DNA of 42,137 nucleotides from a virus. The translations under genes and the position numbers were made by a program. The notes under the pieces are model-generated. The model was given only the letters and a program-made list of their open reading frames with translations. It did not search any database and was not told where the DNA came from. The DNA is taken from positions 1 to 42,137 of the IMG/VR virus record IMGVR_UViG_3300044691_000200; one strand, 5' to 3'. Of the stretch, positions 22,858 to 30,870 are shown piece after piece (within the stretch, counting starts at the first letter, position 1; the number at the start of each line of letters is the position of its first letter).

Positions 22858-22888
22858 AAGCCCTTTCCAACGCGGATGGGGCTTTTTT
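22858..22888 (+). terminator. Rho-independent terminator after the MuF-like gene
   Basis: AAGCCC at 22858-22863 pairs with GGGCTT at 22879-22884 and runs into TTTTTT. It sits in the 135-base gap between the MuF-like and scaffold genes, so it may uncouple expression of the very abundant scaffold and capsid from upstream genes. A promoter for the downstream genes was not recognised. Confidence 0.65.
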
Positions 22889-22963
22889 CATGCCCGAAAT
22901 CGGGCCTACAGCCTGTGACCGCATGGCCGCATGACAGGCATCCCGCATGGGAGAGGAACTGCA

Positions 22964-23461
22964 ATGCCCGAACCAACACCAGCCCCAATCGCTGAACCAA
23001 CCGTTGAGGTACCCAAGCCGACCCCGCCCACAGAGGTAACGCCCGAAAAGGACGAAACCGACTGGAAGGCAGAGTCGCGCAAGTGGGAGACCCGCGCCAA
23101 GGAAAACAAGACCGCCGCCGACAAATTGGCTGTGATCGAAGAAGCGCAGAAGACAGAAGCGCAACGACTCGAAGAACGCGCCGCGACCGCCGAAAAGGCG
23201 CTCAGTGACAAAACCCTCGAAGCCGAACGCGCTCTGGTTGCGCTCGAGAAGGGGCTAACCCCTTCCCAAGCGAAACGGCTGATTGGCACGACCCGGGAAG
23301 AACTCACCGCAGATGCGGACGAGATCATCGCCGAGTTTGTGACCACGAACAAGCCCGGGCAGGTTCGCGCAGATCCCTCGCAAGGCCCCAAAACAGCAGA
23401 CGCCCCAACCGATCCGGCCCAAGCGTTTGCACTCGCTCTCAATACAGCCCGCGGCCGTTAG
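22964..23461 (+). CDS. Scaffolding protein
   Basis: This encodes 165 residues from ATG at 22964, behind GAGAGGAA. A proline- and acid-rich N-terminus is followed by a long charged helix (ESRKWETRAKENKTAADKL, EEAQKTEAQRLEERAATAEK) and GLTPSQAKRLIGTTREEL, then a disordered tail. This is the standard layout of actinophage scaffolds, which direct prohead assembly and are later removed. It sits directly before the capsid gene. Confidence 0.88.
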   Translation: MPEPTPAPIAEPTVEVPKPTPPTEVTPEKDETDWKAESRKWETRAKENKTAADKLAVIEEAQKTEAQRLEERAATAEKALSDKTLEAERALVALEKGLTPSQAKRLIGTTREELTADADEIIAEFVTTNKPGQVRADPSQGPKTADAPTDPAQAFALALNTARGR

Positions 23462-23486
23462 GCCGCATCACATCTAAGGAGCCACC

Positions 23487-24752
23487 ATGGCTATCAACTC
23501 AACTGCGCTCGCCAACGTCAACGGCACTCTGCTGCCGCCGACCGTTGTCGGACCAATCTTCAACAAGGCGGTCGAACAGTCCGCCGTGATGGGACTCGCA
23601 CGCCGAGTCCCGCTATCTGTCACTGCCTCAACTGCGATCCCCGTCCCGATGGACGTTCCGGTCGCTGACTGGGTCGGAGAAGGTGGCGTCAAGCCTGCCT
23701 CGCAGGCTGGTGTCGGCGTCAAGATCATGACAGGCAAGAAAGTTGCCCTGCTCGTTCCGATCTCGGATGAGGTTGCCAACACCAACCCGGCTGGGATCTA
23801 CGCCCAGCTCGAGCAGGATCTGCCAACGGCGATCGCCCGCGCGTTCGACTACGCTGCAATCAACGGCAAGTCGATCCGGACTGGTGCTGCCGGCCCGTTC
23901 GCCGACTACCTGGCGCTTGCAACCAACACGGTCGCTCTCGGTACCGCGACGCAGGCGACTGGTGGTCTGTATGCCGACATCGTGACGGGTGCAGGCAAGG
24001 TCATTGACAAGAACTACGACTTCACCGGCATTGCCGCTGATCCACGGTTCAAGGTTGATGCGCAGCTCTCCACTGACACGCAGGGTCGTCCCCTGTTTGT
24101 CGACACCCACTCCACTGCTACCGGGAATGCTCTTGGCGGCGGCGACCTCGCCGGCTACCCGACAACGTTCGGTAAGGGCGTTTCCGGTAAGTACTGGCGT
24201 GCAGGCGACAGCGTGCAGACGATCACCCTCGTCGGTACGCCGACCGGTGGCACGTTCAACCTGTCCTCGGGCGGCAACACCACCACGCAGGCATTCAACG
24301 TCTCAGGGGCAACCCTTCAGACAGCGGTGCAGGCGTGGGGTGGCGTTTACTCCACGGTGACCATCAGTGGCACCGCTCCCGGCCCGTACACGGTCACCTT
24401 CCCGGCGATCTCGACTGGTGTTGCTGCTCCTGCTGCGCCGTTCACGGTCAACCAGAAGGCGCTGACGGGTGGCACGGCGGCAACGTCGACCGCCACGATC
24501 GTCGCTTCGGGGGCAGGCGGCACGGACTCGCTGCTGCGCGGTATCGGTGGCGACTGGTCACAGGCCGCGTACGGCGTTGGCATGGACATGACGGTGAAGG
24601 TGTCGACGGAAGCTAACTACTTCGACGGCACCACGTGGCACTCCGCGTTCCAGGAGAACCTGACCCTGCTTCTGGTGGAGGCGTTCTACGGCTTCGTGCT
24701 CGGTTCGCCGGATGCGTTTGTCGCATACACCAAGGGTTCGGCCGCGTTCTAA
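23487..24752 (+). CDS. Major capsid protein with inserted Ig-like domain
   Basis: This encodes 421 residues, HK97-fold by family pattern: VPMDVPVADWVGEGGVKP, KKVALLVPISDEVANTN, then the C-terminal GDWSQAAYGVGMDMTVKVST and VEAFYGFVLGSPDAFVAY. Residues about 242-342 are an extra beta-rich domain (ITLVGTPTGGTFNLS, PYTVTFPAIS, ALTGGTAATST) that interrupts the core; without it the protein would be about 320 residues, the usual length. The insert is probably displayed on the capsid surface. AAGGAG precedes the start. Confidence 0.93.
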   Translation: MAINSTALANVNGTLLPPTVVGPIFNKAVEQSAVMGLARRVPLSVTASTAIPVPMDVPVADWVGEGGVKPASQAGVGVKIMTGKKVALLVPISDEVANTNPAGIYAQLEQDLPTAIARAFDYAAINGKSIRTGAAGPFADYLALATNTVALGTATQATGGLYADIVTGAGKVIDKNYDFTGIAADPRFKVDAQLSTDTQGRPLFVDTHSTATGNALGGGDLAGYPTTFGKGVSGKYWRAGDSVQTITLVGTPTGGTFNLSSGGNTTTQAFNVSGATLQTAVQAWGGVYSTVTISGTAPGPYTVTFPAISTGVAAPAAPFTVNQKALTGGTAATSTATIVASGAGGTDSLLRGIGGDWSQAAYGVGMDMTVKVSTEANYFDGTTWHSAFQENLTLLLVEAFYGFVLGSPDAFVAYTKGSAAF

Positions 24753-24784
24753 ACCGTTTCATCTAGTCGAAAGGAGGGTGCGTG

Positions 24785-25216
24785 ATGGCTTCCAATCCTG
24801 CATCCGCTTCGGATCTCATTGCGAGGTCGCTGCGCACCCTCACTTCGACGGAGCAAACAGTCGGGGCAACCCTACTAAACGACGCGTTCACCATCCTCGT
24901 TACGGAAGCTCCTGCCGTTGTCGCTCGACTAGATGCCGACCCGGTTGATGCCAATTTCGTCGCTCTGGTTGTCCAGATCGAATGCGCGATGGTTCTGCGT
25001 GTGCTCGCCAACCCGGATGGTGTGCTCGAAGAAACCGGTGATGATTACACGCGTCGCCTCGATGCCGCCCGCTCTACAGGCGCTCTCTATCTCTCCTCCG
25101 TCGAGGCGGCGCTACTCAGCGCCAGCGATGGGGCATCCGATGGGGCATTCACCATCAAGCCTGCTGGCCTTGGCCCCTTCGCCACCCGCACGTTGTCATC
25201 CTGGCCTTGGTTCTAA
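24785..25216 (+). CDS. Head-tail connector (adaptor)
   Basis: This encodes 143 residues; ATG at 24785 is preferred over GTG at 24782 because AAGGAGG is ideally placed. The helical domain (VVARLDADPVDANFVALVVQIECAMVLRVLANPDGVLEE, read in parts) and C-terminal SSWPWF match the gp6/gp15-type adaptor ring that docks onto the portal. It comes right after the capsid gene, the normal place. Confidence 0.82.
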   Translation: MASNPASASDLIARSLRTLTSTEQTVGATLLNDAFTILVTEAPAVVARLDADPVDANFVALVVQIECAMVLRVLANPDGVLEETGDDYTRRLDAARSTGALYLSSVEAALLSASDGASDGAFTIKPAGLGPFATRTLSSWPWF

Positions 25217-25611
25217 TGTCCCGCGACAGCATCATTGCGGCGGGTCGGATTTTCATGGAAGCGGGCATGGAGTCCACCTGCATCATCACCCGCAAAACGG
25301 GTTCAACCGTCGACGCGGGCGGCAACAACGTTGATACTTTTGCCACCATCTACTCGGGTCCGTGTCGCCTCCGGTACCCCTTCGTGCGCCCGCAGGAAGT
25401 TGTTGCGGAGGGTCAGTCAATCGCCCGCGACCGCGCGATTCTTTCCCTCCCAGCGGTCGGCAATTCGGCCAACGTCCGCGCCAACGATCTCGCGGTAGTG
25501 ACGATCAGCCCAGTGTTGGACCCGGGGACGACGGTGAAGGTGCGCGTGGAGACCCCGTTCGCCCAAACTCATGCGACCGCTCGCAGGTTCCCTGTGGAGG
25601 TGTCGAACTGA
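25216..25611 (+). CDS. Head-tail stopper-like protein (DUF6093-like)
   Basis: This encodes 131 residues from ATG in a TAATG overlap. STCIITRKTGSTVDAGG, YSGPCRLRYPF and the beta-rich C-terminus resemble actinophage neck proteins that I associate with DUF6093 and with stopper function below the adaptor ring. It is coupled to the next gene by TGATG. Confidence 0.72.
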   Translation: MSRDSIIAAGRIFMEAGMESTCIITRKTGSTVDAGGNNVDTFATIYSGPCRLRYPFVRPQEVVAEGQSIARDRAILSLPAVGNSANVRANDLAVVTISPVLDPGTTVKVRVETPFAQTHATARRFPVEVSN

Positions 25612-26021
25612 TGGCCGACAACATTACTATTGACGACTCCGAAATCTACCTACTCGCCGCGGACCTTGGTAAGGCCCCGGAGCGGGCTGGCCCGAAGATC
25701 GTTCAGGCGTTGCAGTTTGGTGCGACGAATGTGAAGAAGTCGTGGGCGCAGAAACTTGAAGGCACTCCCGATGTTCCGCATGGTGCCCGTTCGATCACCT
25801 ATGACATCATCACCGGGCCCCTCGTGGGCGGTTTGGCGGACGAGGTAAGCGCCGTGATTGGTGCGGAGGATGGCCGGGACCAGGCGCCCATTGTGGCGGT
25901 CCTCGAGTTCGGGGCGCCCGGCCAGAACCTTCCCCCTCACGGTTATGGTGCTGCTGCCTTGCAGGAGGAAACGGCGGACTTCGAGTACGGCCTCGCGCTG
26001 GCGATTGGGGAACCGCTGTGA
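25611..26021 (+). CDS. HK97 gp10-like neck/tail component
   Basis: This encodes 136 residues from ATG at 25611. A helical start (LGKAPERAGPKIVQAL) is followed by WAQKLEGTPDVPHGARSITYD, AVLEFGAPGQNLPPHGYG and a final helix. The VxEFG followed by PPHGY is characteristic of the HK97 gp10 family, which helps join head and tail. It overlaps the tail terminator gene. Confidence 0.8.
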   Translation: MADNITIDDSEIYLLAADLGKAPERAGPKIVQALQFGATNVKKSWAQKLEGTPDVPHGARSITYDIITGPLVGGLADEVSAVIGAEDGRDQAPIVAVLEFGAPGQNLPPHGYGAAALQEETADFEYGLALAIGEPL

Positions 26022-26446
26022 GCTGGAATGACACCCTCGCAATGGTCGCCTACGTCGAGCAGGTCGGCGCATTGGCTGCTTCAACCTTCGTCACCCAACT
26101 AGACAAGCCCGCGACAGGGCAGCCTCCGCAGACAACCCCGTACGCGCTAGTTCATCCCGCAGATGGTATCGATGAGGCCACGCGCCTCACTGGCCCTCCG
26201 GTGACGGAGCATCCCGAGTTCACCATCCACATTGTGGGGACGACCGCGAATCAGGTGAAGGTCGTATCGGACCTTCTAAAGCATGTCCTCTTCCCGACCG
26301 GCTTCGGCGTCACCCCAACCGTCACGGGTCGCCGTTGCGGGAAGGTGTTCTGGCGTTCCCCCCTCCCGGTGCAGACCGATAAGAACATCACTCCGCCGTT
26401 GTGCTTCGCCGTAATCGAAGTCGGCTGGCGGAGCGACCCCGCCTAA
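26018..26446 (+). CDS. Tail terminator protein
   Basis: This encodes 142 residues from GTG at 26018. The size, beta-alpha layout (PYALVHPADGIDEATRLTG, FTIHIVGTTANQVKVVSDLL) and position between the gp10-like gene and the major tail gene fit the tail terminator (gpU-like) ring that stops tube growth and contacts the head. Confidence 0.75.
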   Translation: MSWNDTLAMVAYVEQVGALAASTFVTQLDKPATGQPPQTTPYALVHPADGIDEATRLTGPPVTEHPEFTIHIVGTTANQVKVVSDLLKHVLFPTGFGVTPTVTGRRCGKVFWRSPLPVQTDKNITPPLCFAVIEVGWRSDPA

Positions 26447-26487
26447 CCATCCCCCACCCGTCAACGCCCTTAGGAGGGTTCATTGCC

Positions 26488-26694
26488 ATGCCATTTATTC
26501 GAGTGAAGTCCAAAGGCGGTCCGGCCGGCGAGTTCTACGTCGGTGTCGAGGAAGCCACTGTGAACGCTGACCTGTACGTCGTGGTCGATAAGGAACCGGT
26601 TGAGTTCCCGCTGCCGATCGAACCGCTGGAACCGGAAACGGTGAAGGCCCCCAAAACCTCCGTGGGTGACCCCGAAAAGGAGAACCAACCATGA
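26488..26694 (+). CDS. Small virion-region protein
   Basis: This encodes 68 residues from ATG at 26488 with TAGGAGGG upstream. VGVEEATVNADLYVVVDKEPV forms a short beta region, followed by a proline- and acid-rich tail. Similar small genes are regularly found just before the major tail gene in actinophages; their role is unknown. It overlaps the next start by ATGA. Confidence 0.65.
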   Translation: MPFIRVKSKGGPAGEFYVGVEEATVNADLYVVVDKEPVEFPLPIEPLEPETVKAPKTSVGDPEKENQP

Positions 26695-27191
26695 CAGCGG
26701 AATCCGTTCCAGCAGGGCAGGCGTCTGACGGATTTTTCACCGTCAAATTCGTGCCCACCATCGCCAACACCGCCGCGCCTACTGCCGTTGAATGCAACGC
26801 GGCCGGTGCGAAGTTCCTGACCTATTCCATTGAGGCGGGCGGCTACATCCACACGGTCACCATCAACCAGATCAAGACGAGCCGTCTGACGCTCCCCCAG
26901 GTCATCCAGTCAGATGGCACGATCGAGGACGCCCTGTCCATCAAGTATGCGTACACCAACACTGCTGGCGATGTGGTCCGCCTGATCCTTCCGACTGGGC
27001 AGGCCGGTTACATCGTGGAGCGTTGGGCGCTCGCGAACGCGACCACGTGGGTTGTCGCGGACATGGTTGATGTCATCCCGATCAAGGCATCCGTTGCCCT
27101 GAAGGATGCACCTGTCGCAAACCAGGAGCTGACGCGCACGCAGGTGCTCAACGTCACCGCACCTGTCATGCGGGATGTGGCGTTGGCCTAA
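26691..27191 (+). CDS. Major tail tube protein
   Basis: This encodes 166 residues. The position before the chaperone genes, the beta-rich sequence (FFTVKFVPTIANTAAPT, YIHTVTINQIKTSRL, RLILPTGQAGYIVERWALAN, read in parts) and the following strong terminator-like hairpin identify the tube subunit, which stacks in hexamers around the tape measure. Confidence 0.82.
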   Translation: MTAESVPAGQASDGFFTVKFVPTIANTAAPTAVECNAAGAKFLTYSIEAGGYIHTVTINQIKTSRLTLPQVIQSDGTIEDALSIKYAYTNTAGDVVRLILPTGQAGYIVERWALANATTWVVADMVDVIPIKASVALKDAPVANQELTRTQVLNVTAPVMRDVALA

Positions 27192-27198
27192 CCAAACT

Positions 27199-27238
27199 CC
27201 GGCCCGGGCGTAAACCACCCACGGAGCGCCTGGGCCGG
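27199..27238 (+). terminator. Strong hairpin after the major tail gene
   Basis: CCGGCCCGGGCG at 27199-27210 pairs with CGCCTGGGCCGG at 27227-27238 with a single G-U pair and a 16-base loop, followed by TCTTCTCTCT. It probably lowers transcription beyond the abundant tube gene, so that chaperone and tape-measure genes are made in smaller amounts. Confidence 0.65.
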
Positions 27239-27276
27239 TCTTCTCTCTATCTGTGGGGTGAATCCGTGGGAGAACC

Positions 27277-27831
27277 ATGTCTTTTGATGAAGATCTAGAT
27301 GCTGCGTTGGCGGCGGAAGTTGACTGGGTGACGGTCGATGTTTCGCTGAATGGCGTGCTGCGCACTTTCCGTTTCGACCGGATGGATGGGCAGGAGTACG
27401 ACGCCCTGACGAACCTGTACCCGCCGCGTCTGACCGCGACACTTGACAAGTTTTACGGGTACAACATTCACGACGTTGCCCTCGCGTGCGCGCCCCTCAG
27501 CGGTCGACTTGTCGACGGCGACACGTTGGTCGAGCTGTCCGAGGATCAGTGGCGCAAGTATTTCAAGGGCGCTTCGGGGGCTGCTGTTGGCCGGATCAGG
27601 GATGCCATTTTCAACCTGAACGAGTACATGCCAGCGCAGGAGGTTGAGGCGGCAAAAAAAGCGTTCGCGGTCGAGTCCGTAAAGAACTTGCTCTCGCCCG
27701 CGCCCTCGGAGTCTCCCGCCGCAGGCTCACCGGATGGGAGCCCCGACAGTTCACCCGATACGAGTACGACGGCGACCGGATTGTCGGAACCGTCACCTAC
27801 CGGGAACCCGAGTTCACCCGCAAGGAAGTAG
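27277..27831 (+). CDS. Tail assembly chaperone, short form
   Basis: This encodes 184 residues. The first 128 residues are the folded part (VDWVTVDVSLNGVLRTFRFD, ALTNLYPPRL, GYNIHDVALACAPLSG); the tail after the slippery site is serine- and proline-rich and low in complexity (SPDGSPDSSPDTSTT), unlike the rest. This is the upstream member (gpG-like) of the gpG/gpGT pair. These proteins bind the tape measure during tail assembly and are not in the virion. Confidence 0.85.
   Translation: MSFDEDLDAALAAEVDWVTVDVSLNGVLRTFRFDRMDGQEYDALTNLYPPRLTATLDKFYGYNIHDVALACAPLSGRLVDGDTLVELSEDQWRKYFKGASGAAVGRIRDAIFNLNEYMPAQEVEAAKKAFAVESVKNLLSPAPSESPAAGSPDGSPDSSPDTSTTATGLSEPSPTGNPSSPARK
27654..27660 (+). promoter_or_regulatory. 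-1 ribosomal frameshift site (A AAA AAA)
   Basis: In the zero frame the codons read GCA AAA AAA GCG, so A27654 plus two AAA codons form a perfect X-XXY-YYZ slippery heptamer. A -1 slip enters an open frame that runs without stop to 28097. This is the standard arrangement for tail chaperones of long-tailed phages. Confidence 0.88.
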
Positions 27832-28097
27832 CTCTGCTGCTGGCCTCGGTTGAGGTTGAGGCGGAGGTTGGTTCGCACGGGCATCCGATGTCTGAGGCGA
27901 TTTCCACTGATGTGACGGTCCCGGGCCGTGCGGGGAAGTACCACTACGAGGCTGGTGTGCCGATCCGTGATTTCGCGGCCGCGGCGATCGCGGGCGCCCG
28001 CGCCAAGTACGAGAAGCAATACCCAGACGCCGACATGTCTGGGCTGATCTGGCTTGCCACAAAAGTTGACGACACGGAGGTGCCTAATGCCCGATAG
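27660..28097 (+). CDS. Tail assembly chaperone, frameshift extension (gpT-like)
   Basis: After the slip at A AAA AAA the ribosome reads 145 residues (SVRGRVRKELALARALGVSR ... EVPNAR). Joined to the first 128 residues, this gives a 273-residue fusion. The extension contains RRLTGWEPRQFTRYEYDGD and FAAAAIAGARAKYEKQYP, matching actinophage chaperone second halves. It has no start of its own and its end overlaps the tape-measure start at 28087. Confidence 0.85.
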   Translation, partial: SVRGRVRKELALARALGVSRRRLTGWEPRQFTRYEYDGDRIVGTVTYREPEFTRKEVALLLASVEVEAEVGSHGHPMSEAISTDVTVPGRAGKYHYEAGVPIRDFAAAAIAGARAKYEKQYPDADMSGLIWLATKVDDTEVPNAR

Positions 28098-30870
28098 GAC
28101 AACCAAGGTCACCCTCACAGCGACAGTTAGCAACTATCTCGCCGGGATGGAAGCTGCCCGTGTTGGCACGGTGAAGGTCACCAAGTCGCTGGCGGAGCAG
28201 AAGGCTGCCGCTGCTGAGGCTGCGGTCAAGCAGGGCGAAGCGTCAAAGAAGATCGGTACCGCGTTCCTTGCTATCGGGGCTGTGGCTGCTGTGGCTACCG
28301 CGTTGGCGATCAAGGAGTTCGCGGACTTCGACGCGAAGATGTCCCAGGTTGCAACCCTGTCCCATGCGAACGCCGCGGACATGACGTTGCTGACCACGGC
28401 AGCGTTGCGTGCGGGACAGAAGATCGGGTTCACCGCGAATGAGGTTGCGGATGCCGAAATCGAGATGGTCAAGGCAGGTATCTCGGTGAAGGACATTCTT
28501 GGTGGTGCGCTGCCGGGTGCGTTACAGCTCGCGGCGGCGGGTCAGATCGATGTGGCGCAGGCGACGGAGATTGCCACGATCGCGATGACCCAGTTTGGGC
28601 TGAAGGGCAAGGACATCCCCCATGTGGCGGACCTTCTGGCGGCGGGTGCGGATAAGGCTCTGGGTAGTGTCGGTGACCTTGGCGAGGCGTTGAAGTCGGG
28701 CGGTCTTGTTGCGTCCCAGTTCGGCATTTCCCTAGATGACACGATCGGCACCCTGTCGGCCTTCGCTAACGCGGGTCTGATTGGTGAGGTTGCTGGTACG
28801 GACCTGCGGCAGATGTTGCTGAAGCTTGCGAAGCCGTCGTCGGAGGCGGCCGCGACGATGAAGAGTTTGGGCATCAGCGTCTATGACACCAACGGGCATT
28901 TCGTTGGCATGGATGGTCTTGCCGGTCAGTTGCAAACGAAACTGTCCAGTTTGTCTGAGGAACAACGCAACTCGACGTTGGCGACGATCTTCGGTTCCCG
29001 CGCGATCGCGGGCGCGAATGTTCTCTACAAAGAGGGCGCTACTGGGATCGACAAGTGGAATAAGGCTGTCAACGCTGCCGGGTTCGCGCAGCAGCAGGCC
29101 ACCGGGAAGATGGACAACCTCAACGGTGACCTGAAGAAGTTGCAGGCGGCATTCCAGACGGATGTTATCGAGGGCGGCTCTGGGGCGAATGACACGCTGC
29201 GGGAAATGACGCAACTCCTGACCGGGCTGGTATCCGGCGTCGGAGATTTGCCTCAGCCGTTGTTGCAGGCAGGTCTGGGCATCGGTGCAGTAGTCGCGGT
29301 TACAAGCCTGCTGACGGGCGGGGTTCTGAAAGCCATTCCCGCGTTGGCGGCGGCGAAGGCAAATCTTGCGAGCGTCGGCATTTCGGGGCGAACCGCAGCG
29401 CTCGGCATCGGGGCAACCGCTATTGCGGTGACCGCTCTCGTTGCGATCCTTGCGGCGTACGCGCAAGCGAATGCCGAAGCGGCAGCACGGACGGATGAGC
29501 TGGGGCAGACGCTAGATGCCGTCACTCATCAGGCAACCGCCGCGACGGCCGCTTCGATTTCAGCAGGGCTTGCCCTGAAGTCCACATTCTTTGGCATCAC
29601 AGCAAAATATTCTGCTTTCGACGCAGCGAAGGCGCTTGGCTATTCTCTCGGGGACGTCACCAAGGCGGCACTGGGCCAGGCGGGCGCGCTGAACAAATTG
29701 CAGCCGATCCTGACCGCGCATGTTGGCGTGTACGACAACGTGTCGGAAGCGGCGATCAAGGCTGGACTCTCGAGCGATGACTACAAGGCCGCTGTCACCG
29801 CAGTGCAGCAAGGCGTGGGGCAGTGGAATTCGTCACTGACCAATTCGGTGAAGATTTCGAAGCAGAAGGCCGCAGCCGATAAGGAGGTGGCCGACTCGAC
29901 CAAGGCGGCAACCACGGCGGGGAAACTCGATCAAGGCATGCTACAGGATGTGTCGGCGGCAGCACAGGATGCGTCGAACAACATCTCGGGTCTTTCGGAC
30001 ACGCTGAAGAATTTCGGCAAAACGTCGTTGGATGCCCGCTCGGCTCACCGTGCGTTTCGGGCTGCGATTGATGATGCGCAGGCAGCGCTGAAGACCAACG
30101 GTAAGACCCTTGACGATTCGACAGTCAAGGGTCGCGCGAATGCTGCTGCGCTGGATGCCATCGCGGCGGCAGCGAACCAGGCGGCGGGGTCCCAGTATGC
30201 CCTGAACGGCAACTCGGCGCAGACGGCGAAACTGTTGGACAGCGGACGGTCTGCGTTCATCCGGCAGGCGGAAGCGATGGGCCTTTCAGCCAAGGCCGCG
30301 AATACTCTTGCTGATGCCGAGCTCGCCACAGCGGGCGATTTTATCGGCACCGTGCAGATCAAGGGAATTGATGCGGCCCAGAATGCGCTCAACGAGTTCA
30401 TCCGGCAGAACAAGAACCACCAGATCAGCATCCTTCTCCGTTCGCAGTTGACCGACCTGAACGGCAACCAGTCGGGCAGCGGACGGGGTGGGACGTTCGC
30501 GAATGGTGGGGTCCGGGCGTACGCGTCGGGTGGGGTGTCGTCGGGGATATATCCGGGTGGTACTCCGATCTACAAGTTCGCGGAACCAGAGACCCGGTGG
30601 GAAGCGTTCATCTCGGGTAAGCCGTCCGAGAATGCGGCGAACCGCGGGTATGTCCTCGATGCGGCATCGCGGTTGGGGATGCTACATCGCCCCCCGCTGG
30701 CTGCGGCCCAGTCGCGTCAGACCGTTATCAACAATTACAGCCTCACAGTTCCGGTGGCGATGAGCGGGCACGTGATCGGCAACGATTTGCAGGCCGCTAA
30801 GACCCTCACTGATCTTGTGACGAAGGCTGTCAACGCGGGCGTTGTCTCGCAGGGATGGAATAGACAGTGA
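28087..30870 (+). CDS. Tape measure protein
   Basis: This encodes 927 residues from ATG at 28087. The N-terminal part (MSQVATLSHANAADM, RAGQKIGFTANEVADAEIEMVKAG, AQFGISLDDTIGTLSAFANAG, read in parts) is the TP901-type tape-measure domain. Central hydrophobic helices (LLTGGVLKAIPALAAAK, ALGIGATAIAVTALVAILAA) are probably membrane-active. The rest is long and helical, ending in a short beta-type region. At about 0.15 nm per residue the tail would be near 140 nm. No peptidase domain was noticed. Confidence 0.93.
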   Translation: MPDRTTKVTLTATVSNYLAGMEAARVGTVKVTKSLAEQKAAAAEAAVKQGEASKKIGTAFLAIGAVAAVATALAIKEFADFDAKMSQVATLSHANAADMTLLTTAALRAGQKIGFTANEVADAEIEMVKAGISVKDILGGALPGALQLAAAGQIDVAQATEIATIAMTQFGLKGKDIPHVADLLAAGADKALGSVGDLGEALKSGGLVASQFGISLDDTIGTLSAFANAGLIGEVAGTDLRQMLLKLAKPSSEAAATMKSLGISVYDTNGHFVGMDGLAGQLQTKLSSLSEEQRNSTLATIFGSRAIAGANVLYKEGATGIDKWNKAVNAAGFAQQQATGKMDNLNGDLKKLQAAFQTDVIEGGSGANDTLREMTQLLTGLVSGVGDLPQPLLQAGLGIGAVVAVTSLLTGGVLKAIPALAAAKANLASVGISGRTAALGIGATAIAVTALVAILAAYAQANAEAAARTDELGQTLDAVTHQATAATAASISAGLALKSTFFGITAKYSAFDAAKALGYSLGDVTKAALGQAGALNKLQPILTAHVGVYDNVSEAAIKAGLSSDDYKAAVTAVQQGVGQWNSSLTNSVKISKQKAAADKEVADSTKAATTAGKLDQGMLQDVSAAAQDASNNISGLSDTLKNFGKTSLDARSAHRAFRAAIDDAQAALKTNGKTLDDSTVKGRANAAALDAIAAAANQAAGSQYALNGNSAQTAKLLDSGRSAFIRQAEAMGLSAKAANTLADAELATAGDFIGTVQIKGIDAAQNALNEFIRQNKNHQISILLRSQLTDLNGNQSGSGRGGTFANGGVRAYASGGVSSGIYPGGTPIYKFAEPETRWEAFISGKPSENAANRGYVLDAASRLGMLHRPPLAAAQSRQTVINNYSLTVPVAMSGHVIGNDLQAAKTLTDLVTKAVNAGVVSQGWNRQ

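Noticed and set aside
22631-23164. 177-residue minus-strand ORF
   Set aside because: It crosses the terminator and the start of the scaffold gene on the opposite strand and lacks a ribosome site.
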